DNA of 32,552 nt from Xanthobacteraceae bacterium (GCA_019746355.1 JAIESC010000296.1:1-32552); one strand, 5' to 3'. Positions 16,138 through 22,928 are shown, counted from the stretch's first letter. Translations and numbers: made by a program. Notes: generated from the sequence alone by a model not told the origin.

Positions 16138-16674
16138 TCATCTCGGCTGCGACGCCATTCGCTCCTTCATCTGCGGCATCGGGGTTGGCGGGCCGTTGTA
16201 AGCCTCGGCGAAGCCGGCGAGCGGCATCACCACGATATGGGGCTGACGGCGCGAGGTCAGGGCTTCGAGCACGAGCCACTGTCCTTGCTTGAGCTGTTCG
16301 ACCAGCTCGACCAGGTCCCAACCTCCCTTGTCATCAACCCAACAGGCACAGTCGCATCTCGAAATCTCGCGACTGACAGGCTTGTTGCCGTCGATTGTCA
16401 CGCGTATTGCCCGGTTCCGGTCGGGAGTGATGCGCGCCGGCAGGGCCATGCTCAAGCGTTTGCCGGTTTCTGTATTTCGCTCGACGAGCGTCACTTCGCC
16501 GATCAACCCGCAGTCGGACCGGCGGCCTTTGCCGATAGTGCAAACGTCGTTCAAACAGAATTTCTTCCACGAGGAATCGGGCTCCTCGCTCGCCGCGGGC
16601 ACCGCGGAAAGCGCCGCCAGGATCATCACGCAAAAGACAATCACGCAAAAAAGGTACGACGCCGCCGCGCGCAT
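16138..16674 (-). CDS. IalB-type (invasion-associated locus B) secreted protein, copy 1
   Basis: A 178-residue exported protein. A hydrophobic signal region spans residues 1-28. The mature part has the IalB layout: SSWKKFCLNDVCTIGKG, TLVERN, a basic-hydrophobic strand IRVTIDGNKPV, the central C-D-C-A-C-W cluster, LVELVEQLKQGQWLVLEAL, and the closing PLAGFAEAYNGPPTP. IalB was named in Bartonella for a role in erythrocyte invasion; in soil alphaproteobacteria the family is a common envelope protein of unclear function. GGGGGTGCGC before ATG 16674 is conserved in the paralogue at 17270. The gene is followed by a DxYTKF gene, and the 16-bp motif lies 53 bases upstream. Confidence 0.82.
   Translation of the reverse strand: MRAAASYLFCVIVFCVMILAALSAVPAASEEPDSSWKKFCLNDVCTIGKGRRSDCGLIGEVTLVERNTETGKRLSMALPARITPDRNRAIRVTIDGNKPVSREISRCDCACWVDDKGGWDLVELVEQLKQGQWLVLEALTSRRQPHIVVMPLAGFAEAYNGPPTPMPQMKERMASQPR
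16154..16343. repeat. About 190-bp direct repeat, copy 2
   Basis: Partner of 13891-14081. Here the repeat lies within the intact IalB-type gene, so this copy is likely the donor or the undamaged version. Confidence 0.8.
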
Positions 16675-16726
16675 AGCGCACCCCCGCCAAAAGTGCACGT
16701 ACCAAGCGCACGCAGCATGAGTTTGG

Positions 16727-16742
16727 ATTGTGACCGCATTGG
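16727..16742. repeat. 16-bp conserved motif, copy 2
   Basis: ATTGTGACCGCATTGG, identical to copies at 13067 and 18004, 53 bases upstream of the minus-strand IalB-type start codon. The position fits a promoter-proximal regulatory element. Confidence 0.5.
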
Positions 16743-16778
16743 GGGAGCCGGGCGGGGTGATGCGCGCGCGGGCTGCAG

Positions 16779-16862
16779 GGTTGACATCCCGGCGGATAGT
16801 TCTACATGGATTGGTTACCTGGGCGAATTTCGCACAGGTGCTTCCTGACATTCGAATCCTCT
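16779..16862 (+). repeat. TTGACA-containing repeat block, copy 2
   Basis: Matches 12971-13055: GGTTGACA, TAGTTCTA, GGCGAATTTCGC and GACATTC in the same order. Here it lies to the right of the 16-bp motif, whereas at 13 kb it lies to the left, so the two elements have been rearranged relative to each other. Confidence 0.5.
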
Positions 16863-16950
16863 TCGCGGCCGCTGTGTCGCGCCTTGGAGTCGTCCATGGC
16901 GCTGATGCGCGCGCCCGTGCGCTCACGCTGCCCGCGATGCGCGGGCGGTC

Positions 16951-17232
16951 TTATCCTTCCCCGCGAGGGCCCCGCGAGGGGAGGGTGGCCGCGAAGCGGC
17001 CGGGTGGGGAGAAGGTGCCCCACGAGAGTTCTCCCCATCCCCGCGCCATAGCGCGTCGAACACGCGCGTAGACGCGCTGGTGCGGGGACTGCACGCCGAG
17101 TGGAAATTGCATGATCGCGGCGGACGGCGCTGCGGCTGGCGTCGCGGCGTGCTGCGCGGCGGCCGGCACCATCGCGGCGGCCAGCAATCCCGCGTTCAGG
17201 GCGGCCGTCGCCAAAGCTCTGAAGCCCATCAT
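16951..17232 (-). pseudogene. Truncated MMGFRA-family secreted protein
   Basis: The first about 48 residues (signal MMGFRALATAALNAGLLAAA, then IMQFPLGVQ) match the 14107 protein. Directly after VQ the frame runs into a CATAGCGCGTCGA-type repeat and a GC-rich hairpin element and becomes nonsense. The rest of the roughly 350-residue protein is missing. It lies 37 bases downstream of the second IalB-type gene. Confidence 0.75.
16963..17080. repeat. Composite host intergenic repeat
   Basis: A hairpin-rich block (CCCCGCGAGGGCCCCGCGAG, GGCCGCGAAGCGGCC, GGGGAGAAGG ... GTTCTCCCC) joins a CATAGCGCGTCGA-type element at 17047-17080. Such mosaics are typical of non-coding repeats in these genomes. This one interrupts the MMGFRA-family fragment. 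Confidence 0.6.
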
Positions 17233-17269
17233 CGCTCCCCGGCCGTTGTGCGCGATACCGGATCGATTT

Positions 17270-17797
17270 TCAGCGGCGTGCCGCCGAGAGTTGCATCCAT
17301 TCCGTCGGCGGGCCGTCGTAAGCCGCGGCGAAGCCTGTGAGCGGGATCACGGCAATGTGGGGCTGACCCCGGCTGACGGCTTCGAGCACGAGGTGCCGTC
17401 CCCGCTTGAGCCGTTCGAGCAGCTTCGCGCTTTCCTCCTCGTAGTAGCCGACCCAGCAGGCACAGTCGCACCTCCAAGCCTTGTTCCTGATCGGCGCGTT
17501 GTCATCGATCGTGATGCGGATGACCCGTTCGGGATCGAGGCTCCCTGGCAGCGCCAGGCTCAGGTGTTTGTCGGATCGGGTCTTGCGCTCAACGAGCGTC
17601 AACGCGCCGGCAAACCCGCAGTCGGGCAGCCAGCCGCGGCCCGGGCGTCCTCCGCCAGCGCCGCCTTTGCCGACAAAGCAAACGTCGTTCTCGCAAAATT
17701 TTTTCCACGGGGGATCGGAGTCTTCGCTCTTCGCCGTCGCGACGGAAAGCGCCGCGACGATGATGCTGCCAAAAAGATACGACGCTGCCGCGTGCAT
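17270..17797 (-). CDS. IalB-type secreted protein, copy 2
   Basis: A 175-residue paralogue of the 16138 protein. Signal MHAAASYLFGSIIVAALSVA is followed by PPWKKFCENDVCFVGKG, a Gly-rich insertion (GGAGGGRPGRG) absent from copy 1, CGFAGALTLVERK, IRITIDDNAPI, the C-D-C-A-C-W cluster, LLERLKRGRHLVLEAV and the closing PLTGFAAAYDGPPTEW. Cysteine positions are conserved. GGGGGTGCGCC before the ATG matches copy 1. Two REP-like elements sit between this gene and its copy of the 16-bp motif, lengthening the leader to about 207 bases, which may alter expression. Confidence 0.82.
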   Translation of the reverse strand: MHAAASYLFGSIIVAALSVATAKSEDSDPPWKKFCENDVCFVGKGGAGGGRPGRGWLPDCGFAGALTLVERKTRSDKHLSLALPGSLDPERVIRITIDDNAPIRNKAWRCDCACWVGYYEEESAKLLERLKRGRHLVLEAVSRGQPHIAVIPLTGFAAAYDGPPTEWMQLSAARR

Positions 17798-17813
17798 GGC
17801 GCACCCCCGTTTC

Positions 17814-17908
17814 CATAGCGCGTCGAAGACGCGCGTAACCGCGCTTGTGGCGCGTCGACCTATCTCCGCTCGCCATAGCGCGTCGAAGACGCGCGTGAAC
17901 GCGCTGGC
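17814..17908. repeat. Two CATAGCGCGTCGA-type palindromic repeats
   Basis: Copies begin at 17814 and 17874, each reading CATAGCGCGTCGAAGACGCG then CGT ... GCGCT. They lie in the leader between the 16-bp motif and the IalB-type copy 2 gene. Confidence 0.75.
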
Positions 17909-18003
17909 GGCGAGCTACGCCGGGCTTTAAGTCCGCCGAAGCGCGTGAGCGTGAAGGCGGAAGACGCGCATCAACCCCCCGGTAGAGCGAACCATGATTC
18001 CGA

Positions 18004-18019
18004 ATTGTGACCGCATTGG
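18004..18019. repeat. 16-bp conserved motif, copy 3
   Basis: ATTGTGACCGCATTGG as at 13067 and 16727. It lies between the divergent IalB-type gene (minus) and the 18120 gene (plus), so it could serve either. Confidence 0.5.
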
Positions 18020-18063
18020 GATGGCGCGCACCGAGCGCGGACCACACCGGAATGCGGGCGCTG

Positions 18064-18085
18064 CTATCCCTCCTCGCGAGGGATA
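18064..18085. other. Short perfect hairpin upstream of the 18120 gene
   Basis: TATCCCTC and GAGGGATA arms flank a short CTCGC loop, about 35 bases before the 18120 ATG. It could shape the leader RNA or be a remnant repeat. Confidence 0.35.
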
Positions 18086-18119
18086 AACCGCTCGCGACGA
18101 GAGAGAGAAGGAAGAACCC

Positions 18120-18542
18120 ATGTCAGGAATTTTCGACAACGACGAGGACGACGCGGCGGGGAAGCTGAAGCGCGCCGGCAGCACGGCCGACAAGACGATC
18201 TTCACCGCGCCGGCAACGCGCGCCGATGATGCGGCGGCTCAGGTGCGACCGGTCCTGTTCTCTCCGCCGGAGCGCCCGTTCGAGCAGCCGCCCCGCAAGT
18301 ATCTTCTGCCTCCTCCGCCGTCTCCGCCTCCGCCTCCGCCGCCTCCGCCGCCTCCGTCGTCGCCGAACGAGTACGTTAAGGAGTTTTTCCCGGAAGAGTT
18401 TCCACCCACCACCACCCTGTCGCCGAACCAGGTCGTTACCCACCGCGCTCGAAATCCATCCATGCGGCCCATGGTCGTCCCCCGTCCCGGAGAAGACCCA
18501 ATCGACGCACTCAAGCGTGAGCTAAAGCGGCGCAGGAGATAG
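18120..18542 (+). CDS. M-S-x-x-F family protein with polyproline tract (140 aa)
   Basis: The leader GAGAGAGAAGGAAGAACCC and ATG open MSGIFDNDEDDAAGKLKRAG followed by ST-x-D-K-T-I-F, parallel to the 15459 protein. A long proline tract broken by serines (about residues 62-82) follows, then EYVKEFFPEEFPP and a basic tail ending KRELKRRRR. It reads toward the phage module and ends 97 bases before the 18640 gene. Charged ends and a rigid proline rod suggest a linker or scaffold-like role, but this is inference; no named family is recognised. Confidence 0.6.
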   Translation: MSGIFDNDEDDAAGKLKRAGSTADKTIFTAPATRADDAAAQVRPVLFSPPERPFEQPPRKYLLPPPPSPPPPPPPPPPPSSPNEYVKEFFPEEFPPTTTLSPNQVVTHRARNPSMRPMVVPRPGEDPIDALKRELKRRRR

Positions 18543-18639
18543 TCGCGCCTTAAGCGCTCGAGTTGGCGACGAGGCATTCGCGATTTTTGAGAACGGGTCC
18601 GGAGCGCGACGCCCGCGCCGGCCTGGAAAGGATCATCCC

Positions 18640-18900
18640 ATGTCAGCCATTTTCGGCGGTGACGACGACCCGCCCGCACCGATCATCCAGATGCCGCCGC
18701 CGCAGCCGCCTGCGCCCATTCCGCGCGCCGATCCGAACGATCCGGCGAACCGCGAGGCGCGCCGCCGCGCGATCGAGGCGCTCGCCTCCGGCGGCCGCCG
18801 TTCCACATTGCTCTCGCCGCCGAAGCCGCGCGCGAGGACGGCCGACGGCGGCACCAACTTCGACAGCTACGCCGCGACGCGGCTCGGCACCGGAGCCTGA
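18640..18900 (+). CDS. Portal-adjacent small phage protein (86 aa)
   Basis: It opens MSAIFGGDDDPPAPIIQMPP, continues Pro-rich, then has DPANREARRRAIEALASGGRRSTLL and a short tail. Small proteins with a hydrophobic-Gly head, a proline stretch and an R-x-S-T-L/I-L motif commonly sit next to portal genes of podovirus- and siphovirus-type phages; their role is poorly known. The stop is three bases before the portal start, with GGAG for the portal inside its end, so the two are co-translated. GGAAAGGATCATCCC precedes its own ATG. Confidence 0.72.
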   Translation: MSAIFGGDDDPPAPIIQMPPPQPPAPIPRADPNDPANREARRRAIEALASGGRRSTLLSPPKPRARTADGGTNFDSYAATRLGTGA

Positions 18901-18903
18901 ACC

Positions 18904-20580
18904 ATGAAACAGCGCGTGCGCGACCTGATCGCCCAGGGCGACAGGATGTTTGCCGACCGCTCCGGCGTCATGGCGCTGTGGCAGGCGATCGCCGAGCACT
19001 TCTGCCCGATCCGCGCCGACTTCGTCGCGCGGCCTCAACCCGGGCACGAGTTCGCCTCGCACCTGATGACCGGGCGGCCGGTGCTGGCGCATCGTGACCT
19101 CGGCAATGCGCTGTCCTCGATGCTGCGGCCGCGCGGGGTGCGCTGGTTTCACGCCCGCACCATGGACGAGGCGCTCAATGCCAGCTCGGAGGCCAAGGCC
19201 TATCTCGACCACATCGCCGACGTGATGTGGCGGGCGATGTACGACAGCCGCGCGGGCTTCGTGCGCGCCACCAAGCAGGGCGACATGGACTATGTCGCAT
19301 TCGGCCAGACCGTGATCACCATCGAGCCGAACCGGATGCTCGACGGGCTGCTGGTTCGCAACTGGCACCTGCGCGACGTGGTGTTCGCCGAGAACGAGGA
19401 GCTGAAGGTCGACACCATCCACCACAAGTGGCTGCGCGAGGCGCGCGCGCTCGCAAAGATGTTTCCGGACAAGGTCGCGGCGAACGTGAAGACCATCGCC
19501 GAGAAGGAGCCGTTCAAGAAGGTGAACTGCCGGCAGATCGTCATCCCCGAGGACGAGTACGATCTCAGCGTCGAGAAGAAGGGCCGGCATCACCGCATGC
19601 CGTTCTGCTCGATCCTCATCGACGTCGACCACGAGACGATCCTGGAAGAGGTGCCGCAGCCGCGGCTCTGGTACGTGATCCCGCGCTGGCAGACTGTGTC
19701 GGGCTCGCCCTACGCCTATTCGCCCGCGGCGGTGGCGGCGCTCCCCGACGCGCGCATGCTGCAGGCGATGACCTTGACGCTGCTCGAGGCCGGGCAGAAG
19801 CGCGTCGACCCGCCGCTGAAGGCGACGAAGGACGCGGTGATCGGCAGCGTCAATCAATACGCCGGCGCGATCACCTGGGTCGACGGCGAGTACGACGAGC
19901 GGCTGGGTCCTGCGATCGAGCCGCTCATCCGCGACGGCGGGGATCTCCGCTGGGGCGAGCTCCGCGAGGACAAGATCGAGCGGATGATCGCCGAGGCCTT
20001 CTATCTCAACGTCATCAACCTGCCCGAGGCGGCGCGCGGCGAGAAGATGACCGCGACCGAGACGGCAGAGCGGGTGAAGGAATACATCCGCCGCGCGCTG
20101 CCGCTGTTCGAGCCGATCGAGGTGGAATACAACGCCGGCCTCTGCGAGCTCACCTTCGAGACCGCCAATGCACTGGGCATGTTCGGCGCGTTCGACGACA
20201 TGCCGCAGGCGCTGCGCAGGCAGAACATCGTCTGGCAGTTCGACAGCCCGCTGCAGTCGGCGACCGAACGCGTTAAGAGCGAGCAGTTCGCGCAGTCGGC
20301 GGCGCTGCTCGCGCAGGCGGCAAGGATCGACCCGCTGGTGGCGCACGACTTCGACGTGGACCTGGCGTTCCGCGAGGCGCTCGCGGGCGTGGCCCCGGCG
20401 AAGTGGATCAAGCCGGACAAGGTTGCCGCGGCCGGAAAGCAGCAGGCGCAGAAGCTGCAGCAGGCGGCGGCCACGGCGCAGGCGATGGCGACCGGTGCCG
20501 ACGTCGCAACGCGCGTCGGCACCGCGGTGCAGACCGCGGGCGAGGCGGCGAAGGTGGTGCAGGAGGCGAGGGCGGGTTGA
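18904..20580 (+). CDS. Phage portal (head-to-tail connector) protein, podovirus type
   Basis: The 558-residue product corresponds to the head-to-tail connecting protein family of short-tailed phages. The N-terminal helices RDLIAQGDRMFADRSGVMAL, the PIRADF turn, and SMLRPRGVRWFHARTMDE followed by WRAMYDSRAGFVRATKQGDMDYVAFGQ are typical. The tail is Gln/Ala-rich (KQQAQKLQQAAATAQAMATG), as often seen at the portal C-terminal crown. Twelve copies would form the DNA gate at one capsid vertex. Length is normal, and the frame is intact. The large-terminase gene that usually precedes it is not present upstream in this window. The next late gene is displaced 3.7 kb by inserted host-type DNA. Confidence 0.87.
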   Translation: MKQRVRDLIAQGDRMFADRSGVMALWQAIAEHFCPIRADFVARPQPGHEFASHLMTGRPVLAHRDLGNALSSMLRPRGVRWFHARTMDEALNASSEAKAYLDHIADVMWRAMYDSRAGFVRATKQGDMDYVAFGQTVITIEPNRMLDGLLVRNWHLRDVVFAENEELKVDTIHHKWLREARALAKMFPDKVAANVKTIAEKEPFKKVNCRQIVIPEDEYDLSVEKKGRHHRMPFCSILIDVDHETILEEVPQPRLWYVIPRWQTVSGSPYAYSPAAVAALPDARMLQAMTLTLLEAGQKRVDPPLKATKDAVIGSVNQYAGAITWVDGEYDERLGPAIEPLIRDGGDLRWGELREDKIERMIAEAFYLNVINLPEAARGEKMTATETAERVKEYIRRALPLFEPIEVEYNAGLCELTFETANALGMFGAFDDMPQALRRQNIVWQFDSPLQSATERVKSEQFAQSAALLAQAARIDPLVAHDFDVDLAFREALAGVAPAKWIKPDKVAAAGKQQAQKLQQAAATAQAMATGADVATRVGTAVQTAGEAAKVVQEARAG

Positions 20581-20626
20581 GGGCGATCAGTCTCGCGCTG
20601 TCTCCAGCATCCTGTCTCGCTCTATC

Positions 20627-20782
20627 TCCGTCATCCTGAGGTGTGAGCCGTAAGCGCGTCTACGCGCGTCTTCGACACGCTATGGCGAGCCTCGAAGGAT
20701 GAACGGCCCCGATCGCGCAATAGCCGGGCCGTCGCCCTTCGAGGCTCGCTCGCTTCGCTCACTCGCACCTCAGGGTGACGGA
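20627..20782. repeat. Long imperfect inverted repeat (MITE-like intergenic element)
   Basis: Left TCCGTCATCCTGAGGTGTGA pairs with right TCGCACCTCAGGGTGACGGA; inner arms CGAGCCTCGAAGGATGAACG and GGGCCGTCGCCCTTCGAGGC also pair. A CATAGCGCGTCGA-type element (20653-20685) sits in the left arm only. It lies just downstream of the portal gene, at the left edge of the inserted block. Confidence 0.75.
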
Positions 20783-20895
20783 TATGGCATGCAGGGCGGA
20801 TTGGCGCGAAGGCGTAACCCGCCGACCTGGTGCATCGAAGTCGGCGGATGGCGCTTCGCTTATCGCCCTGCGAGCGACGAGCAGTATCGACGAGA

Positions 20896-20930
20896 AAGGG
20901 CCACCACCCACGTTGCAGGTGGTAGCCCTT
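20896..20930 (-). terminator. Terminator of the 29-residue-repeat protein gene
   Basis: AAGGGC-C-ACCACC pairs with GGTGGT-A-GCCCTT around a short loop, about 60 bases past the minus-strand stop codon. On the minus strand the stem is followed by TTTCTCG. Good intrinsic-terminator candidate. Confidence 0.6.
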
Positions 20931-20990
20931 GCGCGTTCCACCGCCGACGCGTGTTCGGCTTGGCGGCGTCTACACGGTGGCCTTGGGCAT

Positions 20991-21290
20991 CTACCTTCGG
21001 CTCGGGACGCTGCCCGGGTCGGCTGTGTTGTCCCGCCTGACTTCGCCAGGATTCACCGGCACCGGCCGGCCACCCGTCGTCGAAGCGCCCGGGGCGCTGC
21101 CCGGGTCGGCTGTGTTGTCCCGTCTGACTTCGCCAGGATTCACCGGCACCGGCCGGCCACCGGTCGACGAAACGCCCGGAGCGCTGCCCGGGTCGGCGGT
21201 ATTCGCACGCCCTGGATCGGATTGCCCCAGGGCCTGCGACGCAAAAGCCGTGACAGAAAGTCCGACCAACAGTGCGAGGAAAGTCCTCAT
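20991..21290 (-). CDS. Secreted protein with tandem 29-residue repeats
   Basis: A 99-residue protein with signal peptide MRTFLALLVGLSVTAFASQA (cut before QSDPG). The mature part consists of two full and one partial copy of a 29-residue unit (NTADPGSAPG ... TTGGRPVPVNPGEVRRD). The DNA repeats with an 87-bp period at 21013, 21100 and 21187, so the array is in frame. The repeats are Pro/Gly/Asp-rich and probably disordered or extended. AAGGAG precedes the ATG. It lies antisense inside the phage block. Function unknown; copy number may vary between strains. Confidence 0.7.
   Translation of the reverse strand: MRTFLALLVGLSVTAFASQALGQSDPGRANTADPGSAPGVSSTGGRPVPVNPGEVRRDNTADPGSAPGASTTGGRPVPVNPGEVRRDNTADPGSVPSRR
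21013..21199. repeat. 87-bp tandem repeat array
   Basis: CCCGGGTCGGCTGTGTTGTC-type units start at 21013 and 21100, with a partial third at 21187. Near-identity of the first two units suggests recent amplification. The array encodes the repeats of the minus-strand secreted protein. Confidence 0.85.
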
Positions 21291-21474
21291 GTGTCGTCTC
21301 CTTCGAGTTGAGAAGTGCTTTCGTCTGCAGTCGTCGCTTGCGGCCGGCTAGCCCGGACGGTGGTCCAACCGGAGAAAGCCAACCAACGACCCGGATCGTG
21401 CGCTCCTTCTCACCCGGGTGATATTGCCCTTTGGGGAAACTCTGTTCCCTTGGGGGCGTCGGCGAACGCCGGCG

Positions 21475-21537
21475 GCGGTCATGGCCGACAGCGGTCATGG
21501 CCGACAGCGGTCATGGTCGACAGCGGTCATGGCCGAC
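21475..21537. repeat. 16-bp tandem repeat, about four copies
   Basis: GCGGTCATGGCCGACA is repeated four times with one C-to-T change. Because 16 is not a multiple of three, any frame through it changes with copy number. The 21300-21630 stretch has no convincing gene; a hairpin at 21548-21572 follows. Confidence 0.8.
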
Positions 21538-21547
21538 GTCTGGCCGG

Positions 21548-21572
21548 ACATGCCGCGAGGTCCGCGGCATGT
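21548..21572. other. Perfect 10-bp hairpin
   Basis: ACATGCCGCG and CGCGGCATGT enclose five bases. It lies 60 bases from the stop of the minus-strand gene at 21634, so it may act as its terminator, though no T-run follows. Confidence 0.4.
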
Positions 21573-21633
21573 GGCATCGTACGCCTGCAGCCGCACGTGG
21601 AAGTGCAACGCGCAGATGGTCAACAATGATGCG

Positions 21634-21936
21634 TCATGGGTAGCGCTGCCCAGTGAAATAGCGGGTGGGCTCCGGCCCCATCCGAGGATTGTAAATATCT
21701 AAAACCGGATACGCGTCATACAGGTCGCGGCGCACGGTCCCGTCGTAAGCCAACATCGGGCGGGCGCGACGCAAATAGATGGCCGTTCCATCATAATCGG
21801 CAACCACTCTCGCAGCTCTGTAATGAGGTCTGGCCGATCGCAGGTGGAGATCGGCGGAGAGGACATACGAGTTCGATGCCAGAATCTGTGTCGCCGCAAT
21901 GCCAACGATCAGGATGACTTTTCGTTTGATCGGCAT
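21634..21936 (-). CDS. Small exported protein of unknown function
   Basis: The 100-residue product opens MPIKRKVILIVGIAATQILA, a signal peptide or N-terminal anchor. It contains two related segments, ARVVADYDGTAIYLRRARP and RPMLAYDGTVRRDLYDAYP, and ends EPTRYFTGQRYP. The repeated A-D/A-Y-D-G-T unit suggests small beta-strand repeats. GGAG lies eight bases before ATG 21936. No named family recognised. Confidence 0.55.
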   Translation of the reverse strand: MPIKRKVILIVGIAATQILASNSYVLSADLHLRSARPHYRAARVVADYDGTAIYLRRARPMLAYDGTVRRDLYDAYPVLDIYNPRMGPEPTRYFTGQRYP

Positions 21937-21976
21937 GTCTGATCTCCAGGGCCGAGGCTTGGTTTCGGCAGTCTGC

Positions 21977-22234
21977 TCAGTCGTGAGCGCAGGTGTACAA
22001 TGACCGACAGCGCACCAGCGTACCAAGGTTGGTGCTCCACATGAAGGTGCCGCGCGGGCCGTTGAATGGGCCTGACGGGTGTCTTGCGTCCTGTCGCCGC
22101 AGGGCTCTGATGGCCGCTTTTGGGTCATCGGTCGACATCAGCCGGGCCAACTGCGATGTCCGCCAGGGCAAAGTCGTGACGTGGGTCGCGCCCGCCTTCA
22201 ACGTGCTGACGTTCGGCTGCGCGATCGTCAGCAT
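21977..22234 (-). CDS. Possible hypothetical protein, perhaps a remnant
   Basis: The frame opens MLTIAQPNVSTLKAGATHVT and has natural composition with strong GC at third positions, including LARLMSTDDPKAAIRALRRQ and FMWSTNLGTLVRCRSLY. There is no clear ribosome-binding site and a stop lies shortly upstream, so it may be the 3' part of a broken gene. The plus-strand frame opposite is probably a shadow. Unrecognised. Confidence 0.35.
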   Translation of the reverse strand: MLTIAQPNVSTLKAGATHVTTLPWRTSQLARLMSTDDPKAAIRALRRQDARHPSGPFNGPRGTFMWSTNLGTLVRCRSLYTCAHD

Positions 22235-22354
22235 GCGGGCGGACGACAACGGCCTGGTCGCATGTCACGAAGGTAGGGACCCAGGGCCGCGATTCAGACT
22301 TTGCATTTGGCCCTGGATTCCCGCTTGCGCGGGAACGAACGGGGCTGCATCGAC

Positions 22355-22612
22355 TCAACCCAACCTCATCGCGTGTGAATTTTTCGCAGCCTCCGGCTTT
22401 CCGCCCGGCGACTTCCGCTTCACGGTGGTCTTCTTCGCGCCCGATTTGGATTTGGTCGCGCTTCTCGCCGCATCGGCCGACTGATTGCCGAGCGACAGGC
22501 TTCGGCCGCCGCTGCCCGGTCGTGCTTCGACCGCGGCGGGACAACCGAACGCCAGAACCGCCGCGGCGAGACTCATCGCGGCGAACGCCAATCGCAGTGC
22601 CTTTCGCGTCAT
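22355..22612 (-). CDS. Small secreted basic protein
   Basis: An 85-residue protein with signal peptide MTRKALRLAFAAMSLAAAVL and cut near AVEA. The short mature part is Ser/Lys/Arg-rich (ATKSKSGAKKTTVKRKSPGG). AGGAGAAAG precedes the ATG. The ABM-domain gene lies about 20 bases upstream on the same strand, so they are probably co-transcribed. Function unknown. Confidence 0.5.
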   Translation of the reverse strand: MTRKALRLAFAAMSLAAAVLAFGCPAAVEARPGSGGRSLSLGNQSADAARSATKSKSGAKKTTVKRKSPGGKPEAAKNSHAMRLG

Positions 22613-22631
22613 GAGGCTTTCTCCTGCCTGG

Positions 22632-22928
22632 CTACTTCAGCGCCAGAACCACCGGTCCGGCCACGGCATCGGTGACGCCGAGCCCGCCGCCCAGATCCTC
22701 CAGCGTGTCGCGGAACGAGTTGAGCGTCGCGATCATGGCGGGCCGGGCCCCGGCGAGCGCGTCCATGTCGGTCCACTCGGCGATGATGCAATAGGCGCGG
22801 TCGCCGGTTTTGATCATGCTGACGTGCTTGAGGCCGGGCCAGCTTCCGGCAATGTCCTTGTGCGCGTCGAGAAATTCCTGATCGCGCCCGGGCTTCACCC
22901 GGAAGCGCACGGCGTTGAAGGCGGTCAT
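22632..22928 (-). CDS. Antibiotic-biosynthesis-monooxygenase (ABM) fold protein
   Basis: A 98-residue single-domain protein of the dimeric alpha/beta-barrel class. MTAFNAVRFRVKPGRDQEFL gives the first strand and helix, followed by WPGLKHVSMIKTGDRAYCII and EWTDMDALAGARPAM, then a C-terminal helix and strand. ABM-fold proteins include small oxygenases, heme-degrading enzymes and many of unknown role. I see no diagnostic catalytic residue, so the substrate is undetermined. GGAGG precedes the ATG. Confidence 0.68.
   Translation of the reverse strand: MTAFNAVRFRVKPGRDQEFLDAHKDIAGSWPGLKHVSMIKTGDRAYCIIAEWTDMDALAGARPAMIATLNSFRDTLEDLGGGLGVTDAVAGPVVLALK

Noticed and set aside
18643..20346. 567-codon minus-strand frame opposite the portal gene
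   Set aside because: Composition is that of an antisense shadow and the portal protein on the plus strand is recognisable throughout.
21475..21537. CRISPR-like array
   Set aside because: Units are 16 bp and contiguous, without spacers, and no cas genes are visible.
21418..21702. Plus-strand frames through the 16-bp tandem repeat
   Set aside because: Every frame stays open because the repeat lacks stops; the encoded sequence is repetitive and has no ribosome-binding site.
22125..22544. 139-codon minus-strand frame overlapping two better frames
   Set aside because: It conflicts with the signal-peptide-bearing gene at 22355 and shows no recognisable motifs.
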